This document shows, one piece after another, positions 1-6,704 of a DNA stretch of 9,255 nucleotides; positions within the stretch are counted from its first letter, which is position 1; every line of letters begins with the position of its first letter. The stretch spans positions 1-9,255 of the forward strand of contig JBDROA010000078.1 of NCBI GenBank assembly GCA_043810615.1, in the 5' to 3' direction. Below the pieces are notes generated by a model. It was not told the origin of the DNA. It did no database searches and saw nothing but the letters and a program-made list of their open reading frames with translations. Origin of the DNA: VGBK01 sp043810615 (GTDB lineage: Bacteria; Actinomycetota; Acidimicrobiia; Spongiisociales; UBA11373). The position numbers and the translations under genes were made by a program.

Positions 1-2
1 TG

Positions 3-914
3 TCGGCGGTGTCTCTCGCCACCGAGGTCCTCGGCACGCCGCTCAGCATGCCGATCATGGTGGGCCCCTGGGCCTTCCAGGGCCTGGCCCACCCCGAAGG
101 AGAGCGAGCCACCGCTCGGGGGGCGGCCGCCGCCGGGACGGTGATGGTGGTCTCCACGGTGGCCACGACCTCCTTGGAGGATGTGGCCGAGGCTGCCGCC
201 GGGTCGCCGCTGTGGTTTCAGTTCTACTTGCTGCGCGATCGGACGATGAGCGCCGACCTGCTCCACCGCGCCGCCGACGCCGGCTACCGGGCGGTGGTGT
301 TGACGGTGGACAAGCTGCCGGTGCCGGGGCGCCGCCGGCGCCTGGCCGCCGACCGCTTCAGCCTGCCCGAGCGCACCGGTATTCCCAACTTCGGCTATCT
401 GGTCCCCGAGGGTAACGACACCGGGCCGGACGGCTACTTGCGCGGCCTGCTCGACCCGTCGGTCACCTTCGCCGACATGGAATGGGCCTGTGCCGAGTGC
501 CGCGTGCCTCTGGTGGTCAAAGGAGTGCTGAGCCCCGAGGACGCGGTGGCCGCGGTGGAGGCGGGGGCCGCGGGCATCGTGGTCTCCAACCACGGCGGCC
601 GTCAGCTAGATGGGGCCGTCGCCAGCGCCGACGCCCTTCCGGCGGTGGTGGACGCGGTGGCCGGGCGGGTGCCGGTGCTGGTGGACGGCGGCATCCGCTC
701 CGGTGCCGACGTGTTGAAGGCCCTGGCGATCGGGGCGGCGGCGGTGCTGGTGGCCCGCCCGGTGATCTGGGGCCTGGTGGTCCACGGCGCCCCCGGGGTG
801 GAGGCGGTGCTGAAGGAACTGGCCGCCGAGATGTCGCACGCCATGGCCCTGTGCGGGGCTCGCACCGTGGCCGACATCGACCGCGGGCTGATCTGGAGAA
901 CGACCCGGCGCTGA
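3..914 (+). CDS. FMN-dependent alpha-hydroxy-acid oxidase/dehydrogenase, 5'-truncated by the window edge
   Basis: This family (glycolate oxidase, lactate 2-monooxygenase, L-lactate dehydrogenase, mandelate dehydrogenase) oxidises an alpha-hydroxy acid to a 2-oxo acid on FMN in a TIM barrel. Numbering from the GTG at position 9, the visible signatures are FQFY (70-73, active-site Tyr), LTVD (98-101), the FMN-contacting Lys171 in VVKGVLSPEDA, SNHGGRQLD (193-201) with catalytic His195 and carboxylate-binding Arg198, and DGGIRSG (227-233) for FMN phosphate. The frame is open to the left edge, and the GTG falls in the VSLATEVLGTPLS stretch, which in full-length relatives is preceded by roughly 70 residues. 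I therefore treat GTG 9 as an internal Val codon and the gene as partial. The C-terminal half is intact with a TGA stop. The exact substrate cannot be read from the sequence. It is followed 62 bases later by an acyl-CoA dehydrogenase on the same strand, so co-expression in acid catabolism is possible. Confidence 0.9.
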   Translation, partial: SAVSLATEVLGTPLSMPIMVGPWAFQGLAHPEGERATARGAAAAGTVMVVSTVATTSLEDVAEAAAGSPLWFQFYLLRDRTMSADLLHRAADAGYRAVVLTVDKLPVPGRRRRLAADRFSLPERTGIPNFGYLVPEGNDTGPDGYLRGLLDPSVTFADMEWACAECRVPLVVKGVLSPEDAVAAVEAGAAGIVVSNHGGRQLDGAVASADALPAVVDAVAGRVPVLVDGGIRSGADVLKALAIGAAAVLVARPVIWGLVVHGAPGVEAVLKELAAEMSHAMALCGARTVADIDRGLIWRTTRR

Positions 915-945
915 GCGGGACCACCCGATCGGGCGCCGGGGGGCG

Positions 946-951
946 TAGCCT
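946..951 (+). promoter_or_regulatory. Candidate -10 box (TAGCCT) for the AidB-like gene
   Basis: TAGCCT fits the actinobacterial TANNNT -10 pattern and lies 25 bases before the ATG at 977. Transcription would begin near 958, giving a leader of about 19 bases that contains the Shine-Dalgarno. No convincing -35 is visible. Read-through from the upstream oxidase gene is an equally good source of transcript. Confidence 0.35.
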
Positions 952-966
952 GGCGCCGAGACCCAC

Positions 967-971
967 GGAGG
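967..971 (+). promoter_or_regulatory. Shine-Dalgarno GGAGG that fixes the start of the AidB-like gene
   Basis: GGAGG sits five bases before ATG 977 and supports that start over any upstream in-frame codon. The reading frame stays open far upstream, to about position 482, only because of high GC. Confidence 0.7.
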
Positions 972-976
972 CACCC

Positions 977-2599
977 ATGCAGTACCCCACGCACGAAGTA
1001 GGCAATCAGCCCTCGCCGCTGGAGGGGCACAACGCCTTCACCCTCGATCTCGCCCTGGGCGAGGCCCTGGCGCGGGAGGGGGCCGCCTGGGCGGCCGACT
1101 CCCTGGAGAAGCTGGGGGAGGTGGCCGGCTCGGTGGAGGCCATCGAATGGGGCCGTCTGGCCAATGAGAACCCGCCGGTGCTGCACACCCACGACCGCTT
1201 CGGCCATCGGGAGGACCGGATCGACTTCCACCCCGCCTACCACCAGTTGATGGAGATCGCCATCGGCTCGGGTCTCAACGCCTCCCCGTGGGCCGACAGC
1301 CGCCCCGGGGCCCACGTGGCGCGGGCCGCCAAGTTCATCGTGTGGACCTCGGTGGAGCCGGGGCACTTGTGCCCCATGTCGATGACCTACTCCGTGGTGC
1401 CGGTCCTGGCCGAGTCCCCCGGCCTGCTGGCCGAGTGGCTGCCCCGGCTCGCCTCGGCCGAGTACGACCCGGCCTTCGCCCCGGCCACGCGCAAGAGGGG
1501 GGCGACGGCCGGCATGGCCCTCACCGAGAAGCAGGGCGGGTCCGACGTGCGGGCGAACACCACGGTGGCCGTGCCCGACGGGGAAGGCGCCTACCTGCTC
1601 ACCGGCCACAAGTGGTTCGTGTCGGGCACGATGGGCGACATCTTCCTGGCGCTGGCCCAGGCCCCCGAAGGGCTCTCGTGCTTCTTCCTGCCCCGCTGGA
1701 GACCGGATGGGTCGAAGAACAACTTCTTCATCCAGCAGTTGAAGGACAAGATGGGCGACAAGGCCAACGCCTCCAGCGAGGTCGAGATCACCGACGCCTG
1801 GGCGCTGCCGGTGGGGGAGGCGGGGCGCGGGGTGCGCACCATCGTGGAGATGATCAACCGCACTCGCCTCGACTGCTCCCTGGGCTCGGCAGGCCTCATG
1901 CGCCACGGCCTCACCCAGGCCATCCACCACGCCCGGCATCGCTCGGCCTTCGGCCAGTCGCTCCACCGCCAGGGCCTGATGCTCCAGGTGCTGGCCGACC
2001 TGGCGCTGGAGTCGGAGGCGGCCACCAGCGCCGCCCTGCGCCTCGCCGGGGCCTACGACCGGGTGGCCCGGGGCGCCGAGCCTCCGGGGTACTCCCGCAT
2101 CGCCACTCCGGTCACCAAGTACTGGATCTGCAAGCGCAACGCCGGCCATTCCGCCGAAGCTCTGGAGTGCATCGGCGGCAGCGGCTACGTGGAGGATTCC
2201 GGGATGCCGCGCCTCTTCCGCCAGAGCCCGCTCAACGGGGTCTGGGAGGGCTCGGGCAACGTGATCTGCCTCGACGTGCTGCGGGCGATGCGGCGTGAGC
2301 CGGATTCGGTGGAGGCCTTCCTGGGCGAACTGGATGCGGCCGCCGGGGCGAACCTCTGTTACGACTCCGCTCTGCAGGATCTGAAGCAGGCCCTGGTGGC
2401 GCCCACCGAGGACGGCTCCCGCAGGCTGGTGGAGCGCATGGCGGTGCTGCTCCAGGCGTCGCTCCTGCTGCGGCACTCCCCGGCCTTCGTCTCGGACGCC
2501 TTCGTGGCTGCCCGCCTGAGCGACCCCGGGGTGGCCTACGGGGCCCTGCCCGCAGGGGTGGATGTGAAGGCGATCGTGGCGCGGGCGATGCCGGAGTGA
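977..2599 (+). CDS. AidB-like acyl-CoA dehydrogenase (isovaleryl-CoA dehydrogenase/DNA alkylation response type)
   Basis: The 540-residue protein is almost the same length as E. coli AidB (541) and resembles it along its whole length, so it belongs to the AidB branch rather than the usual ~380-residue acyl-CoA dehydrogenases. It is an FAD flavoprotein expected to oxidise acyl-CoA at C2-C3. The N-terminal region has the AidB-type THEVGNQPSPLEGHN opening (5-19) and GRLANENPP (59-67). The mid domain has ALTEKQGGSD (181-190) and LTGHKWFVS (208-216). The C-terminal helical domain has GQSL, ALECIGGSGYVEDS (395-408) and VWEGSGN (422-428), with Glu424 as the expected catalytic base. A further helical domain follows at about 445-540, the part that binds DNA in E. 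coli AidB. No ada or alkB neighbour is present, so an adaptive-response role is not supported by context. Simple acyl-CoA catabolism is as likely. The start is set by GGAGG at 967-971; the open frame upstream overlaps the oxidase gene and is spurious. Confidence 0.93.
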   Translation: MQYPTHEVGNQPSPLEGHNAFTLDLALGEALAREGAAWAADSLEKLGEVAGSVEAIEWGRLANENPPVLHTHDRFGHREDRIDFHPAYHQLMEIAIGSGLNASPWADSRPGAHVARAAKFIVWTSVEPGHLCPMSMTYSVVPVLAESPGLLAEWLPRLASAEYDPAFAPATRKRGATAGMALTEKQGGSDVRANTTVAVPDGEGAYLLTGHKWFVSGTMGDIFLALAQAPEGLSCFFLPRWRPDGSKNNFFIQQLKDKMGDKANASSEVEITDAWALPVGEAGRGVRTIVEMINRTRLDCSLGSAGLMRHGLTQAIHHARHRSAFGQSLHRQGLMLQVLADLALESEAATSAALRLAGAYDRVARGAEPPGYSRIATPVTKYWICKRNAGHSAEALECIGGSGYVEDSGMPRLFRQSPLNGVWEGSGNVICLDVLRAMRREPDSVEAFLGELDAAAGANLCYDSALQDLKQALVAPTEDGSRRLVERMAVLLQASLLLRHSPAFVSDAFVAARLSDPGVAYGALPAGVDVKAIVARAMPE

Positions 2600-2603
2600 C
2601 ACT

Positions 2604-2629
2604 CCCTCCCCCGCGGCAGCGGGGGAGGG
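2604..2629. terminator. Perfect 11-bp GC hairpin at a convergent junction, candidate bidirectional terminator
   Basis: The arm CCCTCCCCCGC (2604-2614) pairs perfectly with 2619-2629 around a GGCA loop. It starts five bases after the stop of the AidB-like gene, and the convergent lipoprotein gene ends at 2684. There is no T-tract on either side, as is common in high-GC actinobacteria, so it may act as a tract-less terminator or as a 3'-end stabiliser. Its right arm is also the first half of the repeat at 2609-2640. Confidence 0.5.
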
Positions 2630-2683
2630 TTGGGGTGGGGGTTGCTGCTGTCCCCGCGGCAGCGGGGGAGGGTTGGGGTGGGG
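2609..2683. repeat. Two exact copies of a 32-base hairpin plus G-run repeat
   Basis: The 32-base sequence at 2609-2640 is repeated without change at 2652-2683 (offset 43 bases). Each copy begins CCCCGCGGCAGCGGGG and continues on the plus strand into four G-runs separated by A, TT and T (2621-2640 and 2664-2683). These short loops meet the pattern of a parallel G-quadruplex. The second copy ends directly beside the stop codon of the minus-strand lipoprotein gene. The two copies fill almost the whole gap between convergent genes. A diverged relative lies at 6596-6620. Confidence 0.85.
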
Positions 2684-4534
2684 CTACCGGTCCACCCTCC
2701 TCCAGGTTTCGATGTTCCAGGTGGTGAGCCACGGAGAGTGGACGTACCCGGCGATCTGATCGACCCACACCGCCCCGACGGTGTTGCGGGCGATCAGTGG
2801 GATTACGACCACCTGGTCGGCGAGGATCCGCTCTGCCTCTGCGGCGAGGGCGGTGAACTCGTCACGGTCGGCGGTGGCGGCCATCTGGTCGAGGATCTCG
2901 GCGTAGCGGGCGGTGTGCTCGTCCCGCACCGTGGAGGGGCCCTGGTTGAAGTCGATCACCCCGCCCCACTCCTCCGCGGTCGGCCAACCCGACACTGCCG
3001 GGGTGCCCCAGCGCGCGTAGTTGCTGCCCGTCCACGACTGCCATCCCTCGTTCGGATCGCCTTCGAGAGGGGCGTCGGGGTCGTAGACGGCGAGGGTGGT
3101 GAGGGCGCCTGCGGCATCCGGCCGTGCCACCCAGGCCCACTGCCCGAGGTCCCAGGTGCCGCTGTCCAGGGTCGGGCCGAAGAACAGCGACGAGTCTTCC
3201 AGCTCCAGGCGCACGTCGATCCCGGCCTCAGCGAGCATGTCCACGGCGAGACGGGCAATCTCTGGCCGTTCCTTGGCGTTGCTGGTCGTAGAGAACACGA
3301 CAACTGGGGGGTCAGCCTCGCAGTCTCGGCCCAACTGATCGCAGAGACCCGAGATGAGTTCCCCGGCCCGTTGCGGGTCGTGGTCGTACTGGGACCAGGG
3401 CCGGTCGGTGGGCAGGCCGTGCAGACCGAGGATGGCGTCGAGTGGCCGGGTCGCCTCCCAGTAGCCGAGGGCGGCCACCGCTTGCCGGTCGAGAGCGTGA
3501 GCCACCGCCCGCCGGAAATCGAGGTGCTCGTTCAGCGAGTCCTCGTTGCGGTTTCGTTCTCCGAACTGGAAGGACCAGTGCTCCCAGATGGAGGACTCGA
3601 GCACGGTGACCTCGGCTCCGTCGAGCGCCCGGAGCCGGTCCACGGTCACCGACCAGGGCGGCGGACTGAACACGTCGATCTCCCGATCAGCGAACGCATC
3701 GATGAGCCTGTCGGTCTCAGGGATGAACTGGAACACCACCCGCTCCAGATACGGCAGCATCTCGCCGTCGGCATCGGTCCTCCAGTACGCTCCGTTCTGA
3801 GTGAGGGTGACGCTGTCGCCTCGCTGCCACGACTCGAAGCGGAACGGCCCGGCCGACATCCACGGCACCTCGTTCCAGTCGGCCATCACGTCGCTGCCCC
3901 GCACCTGTTGGGCGGGGATCACCGTGGGGAACATCGTCTCGAACGCCAGCGTCGGCTGGTCGAAGGTCAGGGTGACGGTTTTGCCGTGGGCGGCGATCCC
4001 GGTGATCGCCTCGTACGGCTCGGTGAGAGATGGGCGATCCTCGATGGCGGCGATCACCTCGTAGGTGAACACCACGTCCTCCCCGACGATCGGCGTGCCG
4101 TCCTCCCACACCGCCTCATCCCGGATCCGGAAGGTCACCGTCGTGGTACCGTCGTCGCCGACCGCCACGCCTCCGTTGGCGACCGAGGGAACCTCGACGG
4201 CCAGGTCGGGCACGAGCTCCATTGTCGCGCCGTCGGTCTCGGTGAGCCCGGCGTGGATGGCCTGGGCGATCTCCAGCACTATCCAGGTGTCGCCTCCGGA
4301 CGCGTATGGATTGAGGGTTGGCGGTTCCTGGTCGCTGCCGATCACAACCTCGTTCGGCCCCGCCGGGCGGGTAGTGGCTGTGGTGGTCGTCGCGGCGGCG
4401 GTCCCCGTCGTCGTGGTGGCCGCGGTGGTGGAGGGTGAGGTCGTCGCGGTGGTCGAAGGCCCGCCCTCGTCGCTCTGGCAGGATGCCAGTGCCAGCAAGA
4501 TCGCCAGGAAGCCCCCCAAGGAGCGGCGTTTCAT
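2684..4534 (-). CDS. ABC-transporter substrate-binding lipoprotein, family 5 (oligopeptide/dipeptide/nickel type)
   Basis: The 616-residue protein begins with a lipoprotein signal peptide: the basic start MKRR, a hydrophobic core, then the lipobox LASC with Cys19 as the lipidated residue. A Thr/Ala-rich linker (about 28-56) would tether the binding domain to the membrane. The mature domain has the family-5 layout: VVIGSDQEPPTLNP (63-76), an early VPDLAVEV (108-115), TFRIRDEAVWEDGTPIVGED (134-153, the W-DG-P motif), NGAYW (247-251), the DFRRAVAHALDR helix (339-350), and the usual C-terminal LTTWNIETWRR (603-613). The domain captures peptides or related solutes outside the cell and hands them to a permease. 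No permease or ATPase gene is in the window, so this is an orphan component here and its substrate is unknown. The ATG at 4534 has a -10 box six bases upstream and no Shine-Dalgarno. The gene lies 35 bases downstream of the PIN toxin. Confidence 0.93.
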   Translation of the reverse strand: MKRRSLGGFLAILLALASCQSDEGGPSTTATTSPSTTAATTTTGTAAATTTTATTRPAGPNEVVIGSDQEPPTLNPYASGGDTWIVLEIAQAIHAGLTETDGATMELVPDLAVEVPSVANGGVAVGDDGTTTVTFRIRDEAVWEDGTPIVGEDVVFTYEVIAAIEDRPSLTEPYEAITGIAAHGKTVTLTFDQPTLAFETMFPTVIPAQQVRGSDVMADWNEVPWMSAGPFRFESWQRGDSVTLTQNGAYWRTDADGEMLPYLERVVFQFIPETDRLIDAFADREIDVFSPPPWSVTVDRLRALDGAEVTVLESSIWEHWSFQFGERNRNEDSLNEHLDFRRAVAHALDRQAVAALGYWEATRPLDAILGLHGLPTDRPWSQYDHDPQRAGELISGLCDQLGRDCEADPPVVVFSTTSNAKERPEIARLAVDMLAEAGIDVRLELEDSSLFFGPTLDSGTWDLGQWAWVARPDAAGALTTLAVYDPDAPLEGDPNEGWQSWTGSNYARWGTPAVSGWPTAEEWGGVIDFNQGPSTVRDEHTARYAEILDQMAATADRDEFTALAAEAERILADQVVVIPLIARNTVGAVWVDQIAGYVHSPWLTTWNIETWRRVDR

Positions 4535-4540
4535 TGCGGG

Positions 4541-4546
4541 AGCATA
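4541..4546 (-). promoter_or_regulatory. -10 box (TATGCT) for leaderless transcription of the lipoprotein gene
   Basis: On the minus strand TATGCT is followed by six bases and then the ATG at 4534, so transcription would start at or beside the start codon. No Shine-Dalgarno is present in the 35-base gap after the PIN toxin, which agrees with a leaderless message. No clear -35 is visible. Confidence 0.6.
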
Positions 4547-4569
4547 CGCCCGCGGCTCCCTCTGCCGGC

Positions 4570-4950
4570 CTACAGGCCCTCGACGACTACTCCATCGGCG
4601 TACGCCGCGAGCGCCGCGAGATCGCCGACATCCGAAGTCAGCACGGCGCCGCGCGGCTCGGCAGCGGCGACCACCAGGGCATCGACGGCCGACCCGCAGC
4701 GTGCCCGGGCCCTGAGGAACGCAGCCCGCCGGGCCAGGGCCTGCGGGATGACCTCGACGAGGTCACAAGCCTTCAGCAACCGATTCACGGGAGCATCGCG
4801 TCCGGGATCTCCTCGCAGGCACTCCACGAGCACCGGTGAGAGAACGAGCGGAGGCCATTGGTGGTGAAACCGGAGGGCTTCGATCAGCGCTGCCTCCCGG
4901 CGGGGCATGCCGGCGAGCCGGGTCACGGCACCCGAGTCGAGCAACAGCAC
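4570..4950 (-). CDS. PIN-domain ribonuclease toxin (VapC-like)
   Basis: The 126-residue protein has the size and acidic-residue pattern of a VapC-type PIN toxin, a Mg2+-dependent RNase usually directed at tRNA or rRNA. The expected quartet is visible: Asp5 in LLLDSG, Glu43 in LVECLRG, Asp90 in GSAVDALVVA, and Asp107 (with Asp110) in LTSDVGDLAAL. It starts with GTG at 4950, one base after the antitoxin stop codon, in the arrangement TGA-C-GTG. There is no good Shine-Dalgarno, so translation is probably coupled to the antitoxin. All catalytic residues are kept, so it should be active if released. The target RNA cannot be inferred. PIN proteins also occur outside toxin-antitoxin pairs, but the adjoining RHH gene makes the pair the better reading. 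Confidence 0.88.
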   Translation of the reverse strand: MLLLDSGAVTRLAGMPRREAALIEALRFHHQWPPLVLSPVLVECLRGDPGRDAPVNRLLKACDLVEVIPQALARRAAFLRARARCGSAVDALVVAAAEPRGAVLTSDVGDLAALAAYADGVVVEGL

Positions 4951-4951
4951 G

Positions 4952-5200
4952 TCAGCCGGCGGCCTGCTCGCGGGGCGCGCTCAGCCGTCGGGCCAGCGCC
5001 TCCGCCCAGGTCCGGTCCTCCTCGGTGGGCTCTCCCACTTCGGCATACAACTCCGCCAGGTACTCGTCGGTGGCGTCGAGCAGCCGGCGGCGCCGCACTT
5101 CGGCCCGCACCGCCTCCTGCAGCAGTTCGGAAGCCGGAAGACCCTGCTCCTTCACCGCGCGGTAGAGATCGTCGGGCAGGTACACCTGCATCCTTGGCAT
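4952..5200 (-). CDS. Ribbon-helix-helix antitoxin (VapB/CopG-like)
   Basis: This 82-residue protein would neutralise the adjoining PIN toxin and repress its own promoter. The N-terminal part looks like an RHH DNA-binding unit: strand MQVYLP (4-9), helix DLYRAVKEQG (11-20), turn LPASE, helix LLQEAVRAEVRRRR (26-39). The rest is charged (DATDEYLAELYAEVGEPTEE), as expected for a toxin-binding tail. Possible starts are GTG 5218, ATG 5212, ATG 5200 and ATG 5191. I chose 5200 because a TATGGT -10 box ends seven bases before it, matching the leaderless spacing of other genes here; the upstream starts would lie in the promoter. Starting at 5191 removes only three residues and keeps the fold. The order antitoxin then toxin is the usual vapBC order. 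The gene begins 53 bases after the hflX stop. Confidence 0.85.
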   Translation of the reverse strand: MPRMQVYLPDDLYRAVKEQGLPASELLQEAVRAEVRRRRLLDATDEYLAELYAEVGEPTEEDRTWAEALARRLSAPREQAAG

Positions 5201-5236
5201 ACGCCTAACCATACACACATCAGACGCGGACGCCTA
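5201..5236 (-). promoter_or_regulatory. Antitoxin-toxin promoter with flanking direct repeat, candidate RHH operator
   Basis: The minus-strand -10 box TATGGT occupies 5208-5213, seven bases before ATG 5200. The heptamer TAGGCGT (ACGCCTA on the plus strand) occurs at 5201-5207, immediately downstream of the box, and again at 5230-5236, 29 bases away. RHH antitoxins usually bind repeated short sites at their own promoter, so these are plausible half-sites. This is inference from placement only. Confidence 0.4.
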
Positions 5237-5253
5237 GTGGGTGGGAGGAACCG

Positions 5254-6561
5254 TCAGACCGTGTACGCCAGGAAGGGCGCCGCCTCGGAGGCGGGGAGGC
5301 GCACGGCGATGCGCACCCCTTGCTCCTCGTGGGCCTGGGCGAGCACTTCGGCGACGCGGTGGAGGGCGGCCACCAGGTCCCCCCGGCCGTGGGGGATGAG
5401 CAGGTCCAGGTCGAGGCTGCCCCGGGCGATCCGCTCGTCGAGGGCCGCCAGCAGGCCGTCGATGCCCTCGCCCGTGGTCGCCGACACGGCCACCGCCCCG
5501 GGGTTCAGGGCCAGGAGGCGGCCCACCACCGGCGCCGGGGCGGTATCCACCTTGTTGATCACCAGGACTTCCTCGTGCCCGGCGCCGCCCACCTCAGCCA
5601 GGGTGGTGTGCACCGCCTCGATCTGGCCGTCGGGGTCGGGGGCCGCGGCGTCCACGATGTGGACCAGGAGGTCGGTCCCCACCGCCTCCTCCAGGGTCGA
5701 GCGGAAAGCCTCCACTAGTTCGTGAGGCAGGCGGCGCACGAAGCCGACGGTGTCGGAGAGCAGGAGGAGGCGCCCGGAGGGGAGGGTGAGGCGGCGTACC
5801 GTGGCGTCGAGGGTGGAGAAGAGGCGGTCCTCCACCAGCACCCCGGCGCCGGTGAGCCGGTTGAGCAGGCTCGATTTGCCGGAGTTGGTGTAGCCGACCA
5901 GGGCGGCGGTGGGCAGCCCGGAGCGGCGGCGCGCCTTGCGCTGGGTGGCCCGCGTGGTGCGCAACTCCTCGATCTGGTCCTCGAGGATCGAGATGCGGCG
6001 CTGCACCCTCCGCCGGTCGCTCTCCAACTGGGTCTCGCCGGGGCCCCGGGTGCCGATGCGCCCCGCTTGCTGGCTCAACTCCATGCCCCGGCCGCGGAGG
6101 CGGGGCAGGCGGTGGCGCAGCAGGGCCAGCTCCACCTGGGCCATGCCTTCTCTGCTGGAGGCGTGCTGGGCAAAGATGTCGAGTATCACCGCAACCCGGT
6201 CTACCACGTCGCAGCCGAAGATCCCCTGCAGGTTGCGCTGCTGCACCGGCGTGAGCTCCCCGTCCACCATGACCACGTCCACGTCGAGTTGGCGGCCGAG
6301 GATGGCCAGTTCCGCCGCCTTCCCTTTGCCGATGTAGGTCGCCGGGTCGGGTCGGTGCCTCACCTGCAGGACCCGGTCAACGGGATCGGAGCCGGCGGTG
6401 TCGGCGAGGCGGGCGAGCTCGGCCAGGGACATCTCGGCGTCGGCGGCCGTGCGCCCGTCGGTGGCCAGGGAGACGAGCAGGGCGCGCTGGCGCCGCACCG
6501 CCAGGTCGGTGACCGTGGCGGTGAGACGGCGGCGGTTGCGCGAGGTACGGTGGTCGCCCAC
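5254..6561 (-). CDS. hflX: GTPase HflX (ribosome-splitting/rescue GTPase)
   Basis: HflX is a translational GTPase that binds the 50S subunit and can split stalled 70S ribosomes under stress. The 435-residue protein shows the full layout. The N-terminal HflX domain has DPATYIGKGKAAEL (72-85), the signature DGELTPVQQRNL (100-111) and DRVAVILDIFAQHASSREG (121-139). The helical linker has GTRGPGETQLE (170-180) and a basic coiled coil. The G domain has G1 GYTNSGKS (223-230), Thr in the LFSTLDAT switch (248-254), G3 DTVGF (270-274), G4 NKVD (336-339) and G5 SATTGEGI (360-367), then a short C-terminal domain ending at LAYTV. The frame stays open to 7119, but that would overrun the divergent HTH gene. 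The chosen start is GTG 6561, just before the basic N-terminus GDHRTSRNRRR. A slightly later start remains possible. It is the first gene of the minus-strand block. Confidence 0.93.
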   Translation of the reverse strand: MGDHRTSRNRRRLTATVTDLAVRRQRALLVSLATDGRTAADAEMSLAELARLADTAGSDPVDRVLQVRHRPDPATYIGKGKAAELAILGRQLDVDVVMVDGELTPVQQRNLQGIFGCDVVDRVAVILDIFAQHASSREGMAQVELALLRHRLPRLRGRGMELSQQAGRIGTRGPGETQLESDRRRVQRRISILEDQIEELRTTRATQRKARRRSGLPTAALVGYTNSGKSSLLNRLTGAGVLVEDRLFSTLDATVRRLTLPSGRLLLLSDTVGFVRRLPHELVEAFRSTLEEAVGTDLLVHIVDAAAPDPDGQIEAVHTTLAEVGGAGHEEVLVINKVDTAPAPVVGRLLALNPGAVAVSATTGEGIDGLLAALDERIARGSLDLDLLIPHGRGDLVAALHRVAEVLAQAHEEQGVRIAVRLPASEAAPFLAYTV

Positions 6562-6567
6562 CGGCCC

Positions 6568-6573
6568 ATGTTG
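6568..6573 (-). promoter_or_regulatory. Weak candidate -10 (CAACAT) for hflX
   Basis: CAACAT on the minus strand lies six bases before GTG 6561, at leaderless spacing. It keeps the key A at position 2 and T at position 6 but lacks the first T. It is offered only because its spacing matches the other genes. No Shine-Dalgarno precedes the GTG. Confidence 0.25.
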
Positions 6574-6595
6574 CCACGGGCGGGGACGAGGTTCG

Positions 6596-6620
6596 GCGGG
6601 AGAGGGCTGGGGCGAGGGTG
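6596..6620 (+). repeat. G-run element related to the 2609-2683 repeat, in the divergent hflX/HTH intergenic region
   Basis: The sequence GCGGGAGAGGGCTGGGG followed by CGAGGG has the same order of G-runs as 2619-2640, with several substitutions, and on the plus strand it also meets a four-run G-quadruplex pattern. It lies in the leader or promoter space of hflX. The antisense reading encodes a Pro/Ser-rich peptide (SPSPQPSP) that I regard as spurious. Apart from this element and the promoters, the 169-base gap shows nothing else. Confidence 0.45.
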
Positions 6621-6704
6621 AGAAGGCGGCGGTGTCGGCGTGCGTCTGCTCATACCGCCGGGTGCGCTCTCCCACCGAGGGCGGCTTGCGGGGAACGGCG
6701 TCGC

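Noticed and set aside
9..11. GTG at position 9 as the true start of the oxidase
   Set aside because: The frame is open to the edge, the codon falls inside a conserved core strand region, and the N-terminal ~70 residues of the family are missing.
482..976. Upstream extension of the AidB-like reading frame by 165 codons
   Set aside because: It overlaps the well-supported oxidase gene in another frame, its peptide is Gly/Arg-rich low complexity, and a GGAGG plus the AidB-type N-terminus mark ATG 977.
602..2602. Long open frame on the minus strand opposite the oxidase and AidB-like genes
   Set aside because: It is a GC-driven antisense shadow: the composition is rich in His, Gly, Arg and Pro, no domain is visible, and it lies opposite two strongly recognised genes.
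2630..4438. 602-codon plus-strand open frame opposite the lipoprotein gene
   Set aside because: The minus-strand product has a signal peptide, lipobox and family-5 motifs. The plus-strand frame has none and runs through the 32-base repeat.
5722..6621. 299-codon plus-strand open frame opposite hflX
   Set aside because: It is the antisense of the HflX G-domain and N-domain, with Gly/Ala/His-rich composition and no recognisable motif.
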